Shown here: positions 1 to 7,526 of the stretch, in pieces
Numbering within the stretch: position 1 is the first letter of the stretch
Layout of the letters: each line of letters starts with the position of its first letter
Assembly: GCA_024762995.1 (NCBI GenBank)
Contig: JANTGI010000016.1
Location: forward strand, 1-35,512
DNA length: 35,512 nt
Direction of reading: 5' to 3'
From: Saprospiraceae bacterium
GTDB taxonomy: Bacteria > Bacteroidota > Bacteroidia > Chitinophagales > Saprospiraceae
Position numbers and translations under genes: made by a program
The notes under the pieces: generated by a model
Told to the model about the DNA's origin: nothing
Database searches by the model: none
What the model saw: only the letters and a program-made list of their open reading frames with translations

Positions 1-56
1 CCCCCCCCTGTAACAAAACCAAAACACAACCGTCCCACAAAAAAACAAAGAACCAA

Positions 57-542
57 TTGACCACAAAACAATATAACGAAGCCGTTGAACTCTTAGCAGA
101 TGGACTATTCCGATTTGCAGCAAAGAAATGCAATGACCGAAGTTTGGCCAAAGACATTGTGCAAGATGCCTTTGCAAGATTGTGGGTCAAAAAGGAAAAT
201 GTAAACGAAAATAAGGTAAAATCCTACCTTTTCACCTCTGTAAATCGTTTAGTCATAGACTATTGGCGCAAGTCTAAACGTTTGACAGATATGGAAGCGC
301 TTTCCCAAAACCCCATAGAAAAACAGCAAGAATACTCTAACTTAAAGGAAATATTGGATAGAGAACTCAAAAAATTGCCGGAAATACAACGTACCGTACT
401 CCTTTTGAGAGATTATGAGTCCTTTTCTTATGAAGAAATCGGCTCCATTACAGATTTGAGCGAAGCACAAGTGAAAGTATATATTTACAGAGGTAGAAAA
501 GCATTGAAAAAACGTTTGGAAAAATTGAATATCGTCGCATGA
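57..542 (+). CDS. ECF-type RNA polymerase sigma-70 factor
   Basis: This 161-residue protein has the two-domain layout of an extracytoplasmic-function sigma factor that directs RNA polymerase to a small regulon. The region 2 signature (A-K-D-I-V-Q-D-A-F-A-R-L-W) lies near residues 31-43, followed by the promoter-melting segment ending Y-W-R-K-S-K-R. Region 4 (residues about 100-158) ends in the helix-turn-helix Y-E-E-I-G-S-I-T-D-L-S-E-A-Q-V-K-V-Y-I-Y-R-G-R. The first usable start is TTG at 57. The frame stays open to the window edge without an ATG, but the family N-terminus fits the TTG start. The stop overlaps the next gene by 4 nt, so the two genes are translationally coupled. The function class is certain; the regulon is unknown. 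Confidence 0.93.
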   Translation: MTTKQYNEAVELLADGLFRFAAKKCNDRSLAKDIVQDAFARLWVKKENVNENKVKSYLFTSVNRLVIDYWRKSKRLTDMEALSQNPIEKQQEYSNLKEILDRELKKLPEIQRTVLLLRDYESFSYEEIGSITDLSEAQVKVYIYRGRKALKKRLEKLNIVA

Positions 543-1702
543 TCAACCGTCAAAATTATGAAATCTGGTTTTTGGATTATTCAGAAGGCAATCTTTCTGA
601 AAAGAAAATCAATTATTTGATGGATTTTTTAGACAAAAACCAGGACTTGAAAGCTGAATTTAATGATTTGGACTTAATCCAACTGCCTCCCGATGATTCC
701 TTTACCCTTCCGGGAAAAAACAAACTCAAACGCCCGATACTTTCCGACATCCATCTCTCGCAAGAAGATAAATGGCTTATCGCAGAATTAGAAGGTGATT
801 TGACCCCTAATGAAAAAATACAATTAGACAAGCTTTTGCGCAAGCAGCCCCACCACTTAAAAGATCGAAAAATCTATCAAGCCACCACGCTAAGCCCTGA
901 TCTCTCCATTAAATATCCCAACAAAAAGGATTTAATGCACCGAGATCACAAAATTTTTCCTTGGCGTATGGTCCTACAATTGGCCGCTGCCATTTTACTT
1001 TTAGCCGCGATGATTTTTGCCTTGCGTAAGGAGGACAATATGGCCACTCCGTCCAAAATGCCTATTGTCCAAACTCCAAACCTGATAAACCCTACCCAAC
1101 AAAAACTAAATCCCACGCAAAAAATCCAACCCATTAACCAAGAAATTTTAACACCGCAGTCACCTACCGTACCCCGTAAAGAACAAGAGCTCGTGCAATC
1201 TCCTGTCGAACCATCCAACCCTATTTTGCGCAAGCCGAAAAATAAAAGTGTCCACCTTAATCCCCCAAAAACCAACAAAGAAGTCTTCGTCTCACAAGAC
1301 CAACCCACTCCTACGCCTCCTCAAATTCAAACCCCACCCAAACCCCGGTTAAAGCCTGAATTACCACAACCAAAACCCGTTCTTGCACACCAAAACACCC
1401 AAGAACCTTCTCCAAACACCCACGTGAATGAGACTCCTAAAGAACACCCCACCAAACGGCTCATTGCCTTAAACAAACCCAAGGATTTTATTAAAAAAAC
1501 GATTCATAAAGGAGTCAAAAAAATCGTACAAGACGATGCCACGGAGAAGCAGGTTACCTTGCCGGAAGCCATCGTCTCAACAATTGGCACCGTCACCAAA
1601 AAGAAAACATCCTACAAAAAAGAAAATACCCAAAATACCAAGAGATTGTCCATCTCCATCGGGGGCTTTAAGTTTTCAAGAGTGAAGCACCGAACCCGCT
1701 AG
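539..1702 (+). CDS. putative membrane anti-sigma factor with proline-rich C-terminus
   Basis: This 387-residue protein starts inside the sigma factor gene (ATGA overlap), the classic arrangement of an ECF sigma factor and its anti-sigma regulator. The acidic, helical N-terminus (about 1-140) would face the cytoplasm. One hydrophobic segment at about 144-162 (starting M-V-L-Q-L-A-A-A) should cross the inner membrane. The rest is very rich in Pro, Lys, Gln and Thr and would be an extended periplasmic linker, ending in a short basic segment. No zinc-binding HxxxCxxC motif is visible, so it is not a typical ZAS-domain protein. The anti-sigma role is inferred from position and topology; no family was recognised in the C-terminal half. 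Confidence 0.7.
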   Translation: MINRQNYEIWFLDYSEGNLSEKKINYLMDFLDKNQDLKAEFNDLDLIQLPPDDSFTLPGKNKLKRPILSDIHLSQEDKWLIAELEGDLTPNEKIQLDKLLRKQPHHLKDRKIYQATTLSPDLSIKYPNKKDLMHRDHKIFPWRMVLQLAAAILLLAAMIFALRKEDNMATPSKMPIVQTPNLINPTQQKLNPTQKIQPINQEILTPQSPTVPRKEQELVQSPVEPSNPILRKPKNKSVHLNPPKTNKEVFVSQDQPTPTPPQIQTPPKPRLKPELPQPKPVLAHQNTQEPSPNTHVNETPKEHPTKRLIALNKPKDFIKKTIHKGVKKIVQDDATEKQVTLPEAIVSTIGTVTKKKTSYKKENTQNTKRLSISIGGFKFSRVKHRTR

Positions 1703-1749
1703 GCAGGAAGCATGGCAAAACGCCACCCATCTACTCCATAAAACACCGC

Positions 1750-2694
1750 TCATCCCAACGCCACCCGTATATTCTCCGCCGTTTTCTCCAACAAGGTACG
1801 ACGAGCTTCCAAAGATGTCCAAGCCATATGCGGGGTAATTAAGCAATTTTTCAATCCGACTAAAGGATGGTTTTGTGGGGGTGGCTCCTTCGACAAAACA
1901 TCTAACCCGGCTCCTTTAATCACCTGAATTTTAAGAGCTTGCGCCAAATCTTCTTCCTGAATTAATGGACCGCGAGCCGTATTAATCAAATAGGCAGAAG
2001 GCTTCATTTGCGAAAGCGTCCGCGCATTAATAAAATGCTTGGTCTGGGCGGTCAGCGGAGCATGCAGCGAAAGAATATCGCTTTCTTTCAATAAAACATC
2101 CGGTGACACCATTTTCACATTTCTATCGTGGGGATTATTAGAGCGGTTGTAGGCCAAGACATTCATGCCGAAGGCCAAAGCAATATCTGTCACCTTGGCA
2201 CCAATATTCCCCAATCCATAAATACCCATTGTCTTCCCGGACAACTCTCTCCACGGTTCCAAAAAATAACAAAAATCCAGACTTTTCGCCCATTCCAATT
2301 GATTAACTGACTGACTATGCTCATAGACTTTATTGGTCAACGCTAATAGGAGTGCGAAAACATGTTGTGCCACCGCATTCGTACTATAACCCACAACATT
2401 TTTGACCAAAACCCCACAATTTTTCGCTGCGACAAGGTCAATATTATTGGTTCCGGTCGCTGTGATGGCAATCATCTTCAGCTTAGGCAGTTGACGGATT
2501 ACTTCTGCGGTGACCTCTATTTTGTTGACCACGATAATACTTGCATTTCTGGCTCGCTCAATGACAAGACGCTCCGGAGTGCGGTCAAATATCAACAATT
2601 CAGCGAATCTAGTCCCTTCGTTTTGGGCAATAATACTCCAATCCAAATCTCCGGGATTCAAGGCATACCCATCCAATACGACAATCCTTTCCAT
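1750..2694 (-). CDS. D-2-hydroxyacid dehydrogenase (glycerate/hydroxypyruvate type)
   Basis: This NAD(P)-dependent oxidoreductase interconverts 2-keto acids and D-2-hydroxy acids; the closest well-known group is glycerate dehydrogenase/hydroxypyruvate reductase. The Rossmann motif G-L-G-N-I-G is at residues 160-165. The catalytic set is present in order: Arg in N-T-A-R-G-P-L-I, Glu in D-V-L-S-K-E-P-P, and His in I-T-P-H-M-A-W. The ATG at 2694 was chosen, giving 314 residues, because the family begins at the equivalent of M-E-R-I-V-V-L-D-G; an in-frame ATG 19 codons upstream would add a tail the family lacks. It stands alone, convergent with the sigma operon. The exact substrate cannot be read from sequence. 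Confidence 0.9.
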   Translation of the reverse strand: MERIVVLDGYALNPGDLDWSIIAQNEGTRFAELLIFDRTPERLVIERARNASIIVVNKIEVTAEVIRQLPKLKMIAITATGTNNIDLVAAKNCGVLVKNVVGYSTNAVAQHVFALLLALTNKVYEHSQSVNQLEWAKSLDFCYFLEPWRELSGKTMGIYGLGNIGAKVTDIALAFGMNVLAYNRSNNPHDRNVKMVSPDVLLKESDILSLHAPLTAQTKHFINARTLSQMKPSAYLINTARGPLIQEEDLAQALKIQVIKGAGLDVLSKEPPPQNHPLVGLKNCLITPHMAWTSLEARRTLLEKTAENIRVALG

Positions 2695-2999
2695 GACCTT
2701 TTTTGGATGCAAGATAAAAAATATTTCCGGCAAGGACTTCGCTCGATACATTTTGGTTATAAAAAAGTGACACTTGGACGGTTATTACCGGTTGAGCATT
2801 TTGTGTATGATGCCGGTTTCCCTTACAACAAGAGCAAAAAGGGATGATGCCACTAAAAAACAGGCCGAAAAAGACATTTTATTAAGAAAATCTTTAGGGA
2901 GCCCTATAGTTACCGAAAATTTACCTTTATTCGCAATAAAAACCAAAAGGGTTTGTAACAAATAGTAGGGAACGCAATATGATTGACACAAGAACCGCA
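2695..2999. other. intergenic region, no gene recognised
   Basis: This stretch lies between the dehydrogenase start and the repeats before ung. Short open frames exist on both strands (for example 2774-2965 plus and 2785-3093 minus), but none resembles a known protein and the minus-strand one runs through the family B repeats. It presumably holds the dehydrogenase promoter, although no clear TAnnTTTG box was found. Confidence 0.4.
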
Positions 3000-3082
3000 T
3001 TGAACCTGCCCGATACATGCTTGCGCCAAAGGCAATTGAACCTGCCCGTTGCAGGCGGGCGCCAAAGGCAATTGAACCCATT
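3000..3082 (+). repeat. family B intergenic repeat, 36-bp period
   Basis: Units beginning GAACCTGCCCG start at 3002 and 3038, and a truncated third (GAACCC) starts at 3074, giving an exact 36-bp period. Each unit ends with GCCAAAGGC, a small GCC-AAA-GGC hairpin, followed by AATT. The second unit carries the GC-rich hairpin CCTGCCCGTTGCAGGCGGGC. The same family appears as a 39-bp array at 21488-21668. The repeat stops about 40 nt before the ung start codon. Confidence 0.8.
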
Positions 3083-3120
3083 AAAACCCACACAATACAT
3101 CACCATCTAAATCAAAAGAC

Positions 3121-3789
3121 ATGAATGTACAAATAGAACCATCATGGGGAGAAGCATTACAAGAAGAGTTTGACAAACCATATTTTCAAGACATTGTGCA
3201 GTATCTAAAGAAGGGAAAAGCCTCCCAAAAGGTTATCTTTCCGCCGGGCCGTTTAATCTTTCAAGCTTTCGCAAAAACGCCTTTTAACAAGGTCAAGGTT
3301 GTTATTTTGGGGCAAGACCCCTATCACCGGGCGGGCCAAGCCATGGGGCTTTCCTTTTCGGTGCCTGTCGGTGTTACGGTGCCTCCTTCCCTAAAAAACA
3401 TCTATAAGGAATTGCAGCAGGATATTGGATTTATCATACCCGATCATGGAGATTTGACAAAATGGGCCGAACAAGGCGTCTTCTTGCTCAACGCCTTTCT
3501 CACCGTAGAGCAAGGCCGTGCTGCTTCTCACCAAAAAATCGGTTGGGATATTTTTACCGATGCGGTCATTAAAAAATTGTCCGATCAACGTGAGCATTTA
3601 ATTTTTCTACTTTGGGGACGTTTTGCGCAAGCGAAGGCAGCCTTAATTGATGAGACTAAGCATTATGTCTTAACGGCGTTTCACCCTTCTCCCCTTGCGG
3701 GAAATCGATTCGCCGGATGTGCCCATTTTTCAAAGACCAATGAATTATTAAAAAAAAATGGAATGGAACCGATCCACTGGCAAATTTAG
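3121..3789 (+). CDS. ung: uracil-DNA glycosylase, family 1
   Basis: The enzyme removes uracil from DNA as the first step of base excision repair. At 222 residues it is the usual length of bacterial Ung. The water-activating loop G-Q-D-P-Y-H is present with the catalytic Asp at residue 66, and the DNA-intercalating loop H-P-S-P-L-A has the catalytic His at 188. The uracil-specificity segment L-L-N-A-F-L-T-V and the L-L-W-G strand are also clear. The ATG at 3121 matches the family N-terminus. It is a single-gene unit, preceded by family B repeats and convergent with a small rhodanese gene. No defect is visible. Confidence 0.98.
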   Translation: MNVQIEPSWGEALQEEFDKPYFQDIVQYLKKGKASQKVIFPPGRLIFQAFAKTPFNKVKVVILGQDPYHRAGQAMGLSFSVPVGVTVPPSLKNIYKELQQDIGFIIPDHGDLTKWAEQGVFLLNAFLTVEQGRAASHQKIGWDIFTDAVIKKLSDQREHLIFLLWGRFAQAKAALIDETKHYVLTAFHPSPLAGNRFAGCAHFSKTNELLKKNGMEPIHWQI

Positions 3790-3860
3790 AAAAAACAATC
3801 TCTCCACACAGATAAGCGGAGATGGTACACACCTAAAAACAGACGAAATCCATCCAAAAA

Positions 3861-4139
3861 CTAAAAAATCATATTCCGAAGGTCTCTCCAACCGCCGCCA
3901 TTATAGACCCGATCTTGCCCTTTTGCAACTAATAAGTTAGCCGCTTGACCGCTTCGATTACCGGATTCACAGCAAAGCAAGATGGGTTTGGTAAATTCAT
4001 CAATGACCAATAGATTATTCTTTAATGTACCGAGCGGAATATTTATGGAATTAACCACATGGCCGGCGGCAAACTCCCAAGGCTCTCTAACATCAATGAT
4101 GGTTACTGTTGGATGATTCGCTATGTCTCTTAAGGTCAT
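3861..4139 (-). CDS. single-domain rhodanese-like sulfurtransferase
   Basis: This 92-residue protein is a stand-alone rhodanese domain, the class that moves sulfane sulfur via a cysteine persulfide. It has the N-terminal D-V-R-E-P-W-E-F-A-A-G-H motif and the active-site loop C-E-S-G-N-R-S, with the second Cys of the L-L-C-C pair in the catalytic position. The C-terminal G-G-W segment is typical. It lies downstream of, and on the same strand as, the MBL-rhodanese gene but has its own promoter: a TAGCTTTG -7 box and a GTGA-N6-TCAC palindrome lie upstream (4206-4249). The likely role is in sulfide/persulfide handling with its neighbour. Confidence 0.93.
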   Translation of the reverse strand: MTLRDIANHPTVTIIDVREPWEFAAGHVVNSINIPLGTLKNNLLVIDEFTKPILLCCESGNRSGQAANLLVAKGQDRVYNGGGWRDLRNMIF

Positions 4140-4205
4140 TATAAAAATTTAAAAGCTAAATTTTGATTAAAGTTCTAGGGTTCAGAAAACGCTAAATTCG
4201 GAGAC

Positions 4206-4249
4206 CAAAGCTAAAGGGATAAAGGAAAAGACTAGGTGACAGACATCAC
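4206..4249 (-). promoter_or_regulatory. promoter with Crp/Fnr-type operator upstream of rhodanese gene
   Basis: Read on the minus strand, a perfect GTGA-N6-TCAC palindrome (4249-4236) is followed after 22 nt by TAGCTTTG (4213-4206), an exact Bacteroidota -7 box TAnnTTTG. No TTTG -33 box is present; the palindrome sits about 41 bp upstream of the expected start of transcription, as at class II activator promoters. The gene begins at 4139. The same layout occurs at 5829-5873 and 11063-11107. Confidence 0.72.
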
Positions 4250-4286
4250 AAAAAACAAAAGGTGACCAATTGAATGATCACCTTTC
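4246..4286 (-). terminator. Rho-independent terminator of the MBL-rhodanese gene
   Basis: On the minus strand, AAAGGTGA (4285-4278) pairs with TCACCTTT (4265-4258), with the stem extendable across one mismatch, and is followed by a T-rich run TTGTTTTTTG. It lies about 95 nt after the stop of the MBL-rhodanese gene and just before the operator of the small rhodanese gene, so the two genes appear to be separate transcription units. Confidence 0.72.
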
Positions 4287-4379
4287 GTAAAAACTTCATC
4301 CGGCTTCAAAGTCTATTTTGTACCAAGCTTCGGAGTCCGAATGAGTCCTATTAAATGAAGAATTATCTAGGACATCGCT

Positions 4380-5783
4380 CTAAAGCATAGTTGTCGGGCA
4401 AACATAATCGGAAACCTTAATGTCCGTACGTTTAAGTGCCTTAAAGCCACCACGAATATCTGTTATTTTCTTGATTCCGTTTGCATATAAAATAGAACAA
4501 GCAATCAAAGAACGATAACCGCTAGCACAGTAGATATTATAGCTTTTGGAAGGGCTAAACTTGGCAATATTATCCGGTAACACGTTTAAGGGTACATTTT
4601 CTGCACCAATCACGTGCTCAGAATAGTATTCAGACTCTTTTCGGACATCCACAAGATTCTTCTTGCCTTTCTTTTCAGCAAATTCTGCGGCAGATGTAGA
4701 ATCAAAATTTGCCGTTTTGAAACCCGCAGCTTTCCATGAACGAATACCACCTTTTAAGTACCCTAAGGCATTATCATATCCGACACGTGCCAAACGAGTG
4801 ACCACTTCTTCTTCACGTCCGCGTGGAGCAAGAAAAATTATTTTTTGGTTTAAATCCTTTATCAAAGTACCAATCCAAGTCGCAAAACTTCCATCAATCC
4901 CAAAATACCAAGAACCCGGGATAAACTCTTTGGTGAAAGAACGCTTGCTCCTTGTATCAATAACCAATACATCCTTCTCTTCTGCCAATACCTTAAATTC
5001 TCGAGCAGATAAGGGTCTCATACCGTGAGCAACCACTTCATCAATACTCTTATTGACAGATTTGTTCATTCCTACATTCTTAGGAAAATACTGTGGTGGT
5101 GTCTTTAAACCTGTAGTTACTTCTTTAATAAACTCATCCTTGGTCATGTCCGCACGTAAGGCGTAGTTCACTTCCTTTTGGTGTCCTAAGGTATCCCAAG
5201 TTTCCTTACTCATGTTTTTTCCACAAGCTGAACCCGCTCCATGATTCGGATAAACAACAATATCATCAGGCAAGGTCATAATTTTTTTCCGCAAGGAATT
5301 GTACAAGTGTCCGGCTAAATCGGCCTGCGTCAAATCAGACTTTACCGCAAGGTCAGGGCGACCTACGTCACCGATAAACAAAGCATCTCCGGAAAATACA
5401 TATTTCTCTTTTCCTTTCTTGTCAATCAATACAATCGAGATGGACTCCATCGTATGTCCCGGTGTATGAAGCACCTTCAGCTTAATATCTCCAAGTGGGA
5501 AAATCTCTCCATCCTTGGCATTCTTAATTTTGTACTCCGGCTTGGCATTTGGCCCAAACACAATAGTAGCACCCGTAGCTTTTGCTAAATCAACTTGACC
5601 GGAAACAAAATCCGCATGGAAGTGTGTAAGAAAAATGTACTTTAACTTTACACGGTGTTTTTTGAGAAGCTCTAAGTATGGCTTCGTCTCTCTTAGGGGG
5701 TCAATAATGGCCGCTTCGCCTTTGTCAGCAATGAAATAAGCCATTTCGGCCAAGCAACCCGTAAACAATTGTTCAACTATCAT
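4380..5783 (-). CDS. persulfide dioxygenase-like MBL hydrolase with two rhodanese domains
   Basis: This 467-residue protein begins with a metallo-beta-lactamase fold of the ETHE1/persulfide dioxygenase group, which oxidises glutathione or similar persulfides to sulfite. The metal motif T-H-F-H-A-D-F has His54, His56 and Asp58, and later ligands lie in H-T-P-G-H and F-S-G-D. Two rhodanese domains follow. The first (about 275-365) has lost the active-site Cys (A-P-R-G-R-E-E instead of CxxGxR); the second (about 370-460) keeps it in C-A-S-G-Y-R-S. The ATG at 5783 was chosen, because the longer frame begins inside an operator and adds a non-family tail. It has its own promoter and terminator. Together with the small rhodanese it suggests sulfide detoxification or oxidation. 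Confidence 0.93.
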   Translation of the reverse strand: MIVEQLFTGCLAEMAYFIADKGEAAIIDPLRETKPYLELLKKHRVKLKYIFLTHFHADFVSGQVDLAKATGATIVFGPNAKPEYKIKNAKDGEIFPLGDIKLKVLHTPGHTMESISIVLIDKKGKEKYVFSGDALFIGDVGRPDLAVKSDLTQADLAGHLYNSLRKKIMTLPDDIVVYPNHGAGSACGKNMSKETWDTLGHQKEVNYALRADMTKDEFIKEVTTGLKTPPQYFPKNVGMNKSVNKSIDEVVAHGMRPLSAREFKVLAEEKDVLVIDTRSKRSFTKEFIPGSWYFGIDGSFATWIGTLIKDLNQKIIFLAPRGREEEVVTRLARVGYDNALGYLKGGIRSWKAAGFKTANFDSTSAAEFAEKKGKKNLVDVRKESEYYSEHVIGAENVPLNVLPDNIAKFSPSKSYNIYCASGYRSLIACSILYANGIKKITDIRGGFKALKRTDIKVSDYVCPTTML

Positions 5784-5828
5784 CAGTTTTATTTTTTTTG
5801 TAAACAAATAGGTGATTAAATTCGAATG

Positions 5829-5873
5829 TAAAGATAAGGGAAAAACAAATATATTTTCAGTGATTTCTGTCAC
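5829..5873 (-). promoter_or_regulatory. promoter with Crp/Fnr-type operator upstream of MBL-rhodanese gene
   Basis: On the minus strand, GTGA-N6-TCAC (5873-5860) is followed after 23 nt by TATCTTTA (5836-5829), one base off the TAnnTTTG -7 consensus. The 14-nt palindrome matches the one before the small rhodanese gene at 13 of 14 positions when that site is read on the opposite strand. The start codon is 45 nt downstream of the -7 box. The weak -7 box and absent -33 box fit an activator-dependent promoter (inference). Confidence 0.7.
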
Positions 5874-5975
5874 ACAAAATAAAATTTGGACTCAGAATAC
5901 ATACCGAAATTAAACTAATGTTTTGAAAATCAAGCAATAATAATTCCATTCCATACTAAGCAACTATTCATAACA

Positions 5976-5990
5976 ATCTGATTATCAGAT
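5976..5990. promoter_or_regulatory. 15-nt interrupted palindrome, possible operator
   Basis: ATCTGAT-T-ATCAGAT is a perfect inverted repeat with 7-bp arms and a one-base centre. It lies in the 330-nt gap between the MBL-rhodanese start and the 3' end of the PLP-enzyme gene. No T-run follows on either strand, so it is not a terminator. It could be a binding site for a dimeric regulator, but chance in AT-rich DNA is possible. Confidence 0.35.
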
Positions 5991-6117
5991 AGATATAATA
6001 CTTTTCCATTATATTTTCCCATAAAGACGTGAAAAACAACAGACAAAATAAAAACAAGAAAAAGTTACTCATTTTTTTTCTCTACCAAAAAAAGAGAAGC
6101 GAAAACAAGACTAACAA

Positions 6118-7383
6118 TTATACTTTGTCCAGCGAATTAGAGATGTCCCAAATGATATCATCCGGATTTTCTACACCCACGGACAGTCTAATCAATTTTT
6201 CAGAAATCCCTAACATCGCCCGATCTTCTTCAGAAACATCCACGTGGGTCATGGTCGCCGGATGTTCGACCAGACTCTCTGTACTTCCCAAACTTACAGC
6301 CAACTTAATGATGGTCAAATTATTTAGAAAGGTAAATGCGTCCTTTTCTTTTCCCTTAATATCAAAGGAAATCATAGCGCCCGGCGCCTTACATTGTTCT
6401 TGATAAATAGCAAATTGCTGCGGCTGTGACTCATCCAACAACCCCAAATAATATACTTTTTCTACCTTCGGATGGCCATTCAAAAATTGAGCAATCTTTT
6501 GAGCATTTCGTGTTTGGGTATCCATTCTCACTTTTAGGGTTTCCAAACTACGCATCAAAAGCCATCCTGTCCACGGGCCCGCCATATTGCCCAAAAAAGT
6601 ACGAAGACCACGGATACGAGCCATCAATTCATGGTTGCCCAAAACGGCTCCCGCTATCACATCACTATGTCCGGCAATATACTTTGTCGCCGAATATACC
6701 ACCAAATCCGCTCCATGCTCCATCGGATGTTGCCACAATGGCCCCATGTACGTATTATCTACGGCCAAATACACCGGTGCATCATCTCGCGAAAACCGAT
6801 CCGCTATACGTCGTGCCATGCTCAGATCAAACAAAGCATTGGTGGGATTCGCCGGAGTCTCGATATAGACCAAAGCCAACTGGTCACTATGCCCTGTATC
6901 TTCAACCAATTGAATAATTTCTTGCTCACTCATCTTAGGATGAAAACCGACGGTATGTATCCCAAATCCCTTTAAAATATGATGGATAAAATGATCGGTC
7001 CCGCCATATACCGGCTTACTATGCAACAACAGACTACCCGGCTTTAAAAACTCTAAAAATACCGTAGAAATAGCAGACATCCCACTTTCAAAAACCGCAC
7101 AAGCATCTGCTTTATCCCAAAGCTTTAGCCTTCCTTCCAGAATCTCCAAATCCGGATTATTCAACCGGCTATATATCAATCCCAATTTTTCATTAGGCTT
7201 TTGGTCACGCATACCGTAAGCAATTTCAAAAAATGCTTTCCCTTCTTCTGCTGTGTTAAAAACGAAGGTGGATGTTTGAAAAATAGGACATTTTACTGCT
7301 CCTTCGGACCATTGGGGATTGTAGCCGTAAGACATCATTAAAGTTTCCGGGCTAAATTGTTTTCTCTTGTCGTGATCATCCAT
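6118..7383 (-). CDS. cystathionine gamma-synthase / methionine gamma-lyase family PLP enzyme
   Basis: This 421-residue enzyme belongs to the Cys/Met metabolism PLP family, which forms or breaks C-S bonds in cystathionine, homocysteine or methionine. The PLP lysine is Lys234 in S-A-T-K-Y-I-A-G-H-S-D. Other signatures are Y-S-R-L-N-N-P at the substrate entrance, E-S-G-M-S-A-I before the phosphate pocket, and the Asp that holds the pyridine ring in V-D-N-T-Y. Length and start fit the family, with the ATG at 7383 preceded by a good promoter. Whether it acts as synthase or lyase cannot be settled from sequence. As a lyase it would release thiols or sulfide next to a persulfide-oxidising gene. Confidence 0.92.
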   Translation of the reverse strand: MDDHDKRKQFSPETLMMSYGYNPQWSEGAVKCPIFQTSTFVFNTAEEGKAFFEIAYGMRDQKPNEKLGLIYSRLNNPDLEILEGRLKLWDKADACAVFESGMSAISTVFLEFLKPGSLLLHSKPVYGGTDHFIHHILKGFGIHTVGFHPKMSEQEIIQLVEDTGHSDQLALVYIETPANPTNALFDLSMARRIADRFSRDDAPVYLAVDNTYMGPLWQHPMEHGADLVVYSATKYIAGHSDVIAGAVLGNHELMARIRGLRTFLGNMAGPWTGWLLMRSLETLKVRMDTQTRNAQKIAQFLNGHPKVEKVYYLGLLDESQPQQFAIYQEQCKAPGAMISFDIKGKEKDAFTFLNNLTIIKLAVSLGSTESLVEHPATMTHVDVSEEDRAMLGISEKLIRLSVGVENPDDIIWDISNSLDKV

Positions 7384-7481
7384 GGTTAGTGGCTTTATTT
7401 GGTTAAAAAACAGGCATTACAGGGGCTAAAAGTTTAAAATTAGCATTTTGGACATTTTTTTCTTAATCGCTCAGGCAGTCT

Positions 7482-7514
7482 CAAAGATAGTATTTTTTAA
7501 CCATCGTTGGCAAA
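7482..7514 (-). promoter_or_regulatory. promoter of the PLP-enzyme gene
   Basis: On the minus strand a TTTG -33 box (7514-7511) is followed by a 21-nt spacer and a perfect -7 box TATCTTTG (7489-7482). This predicts a leader of about 95 nt before the start codon at 7383. It is among the most consensus-like promoters in the window and has no GTGA-N6-TCAC site. Confidence 0.7.
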
Positions 7515-7526
7515 TTCCCCCACAAA

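Noticed and set aside
2785-3093. A 102-residue minus-strand frame with a hydrophobic stretch before ung
   Set aside because: Its first third is translated family B repeat, no family was recognised, and no promoter or ribosome-binding context supports it.
6029-6975. Long plus-strand frames overlapping the PLP-enzyme gene
   Set aside because: They are antisense shadows of a clear minus-strand gene with all catalytic motifs.
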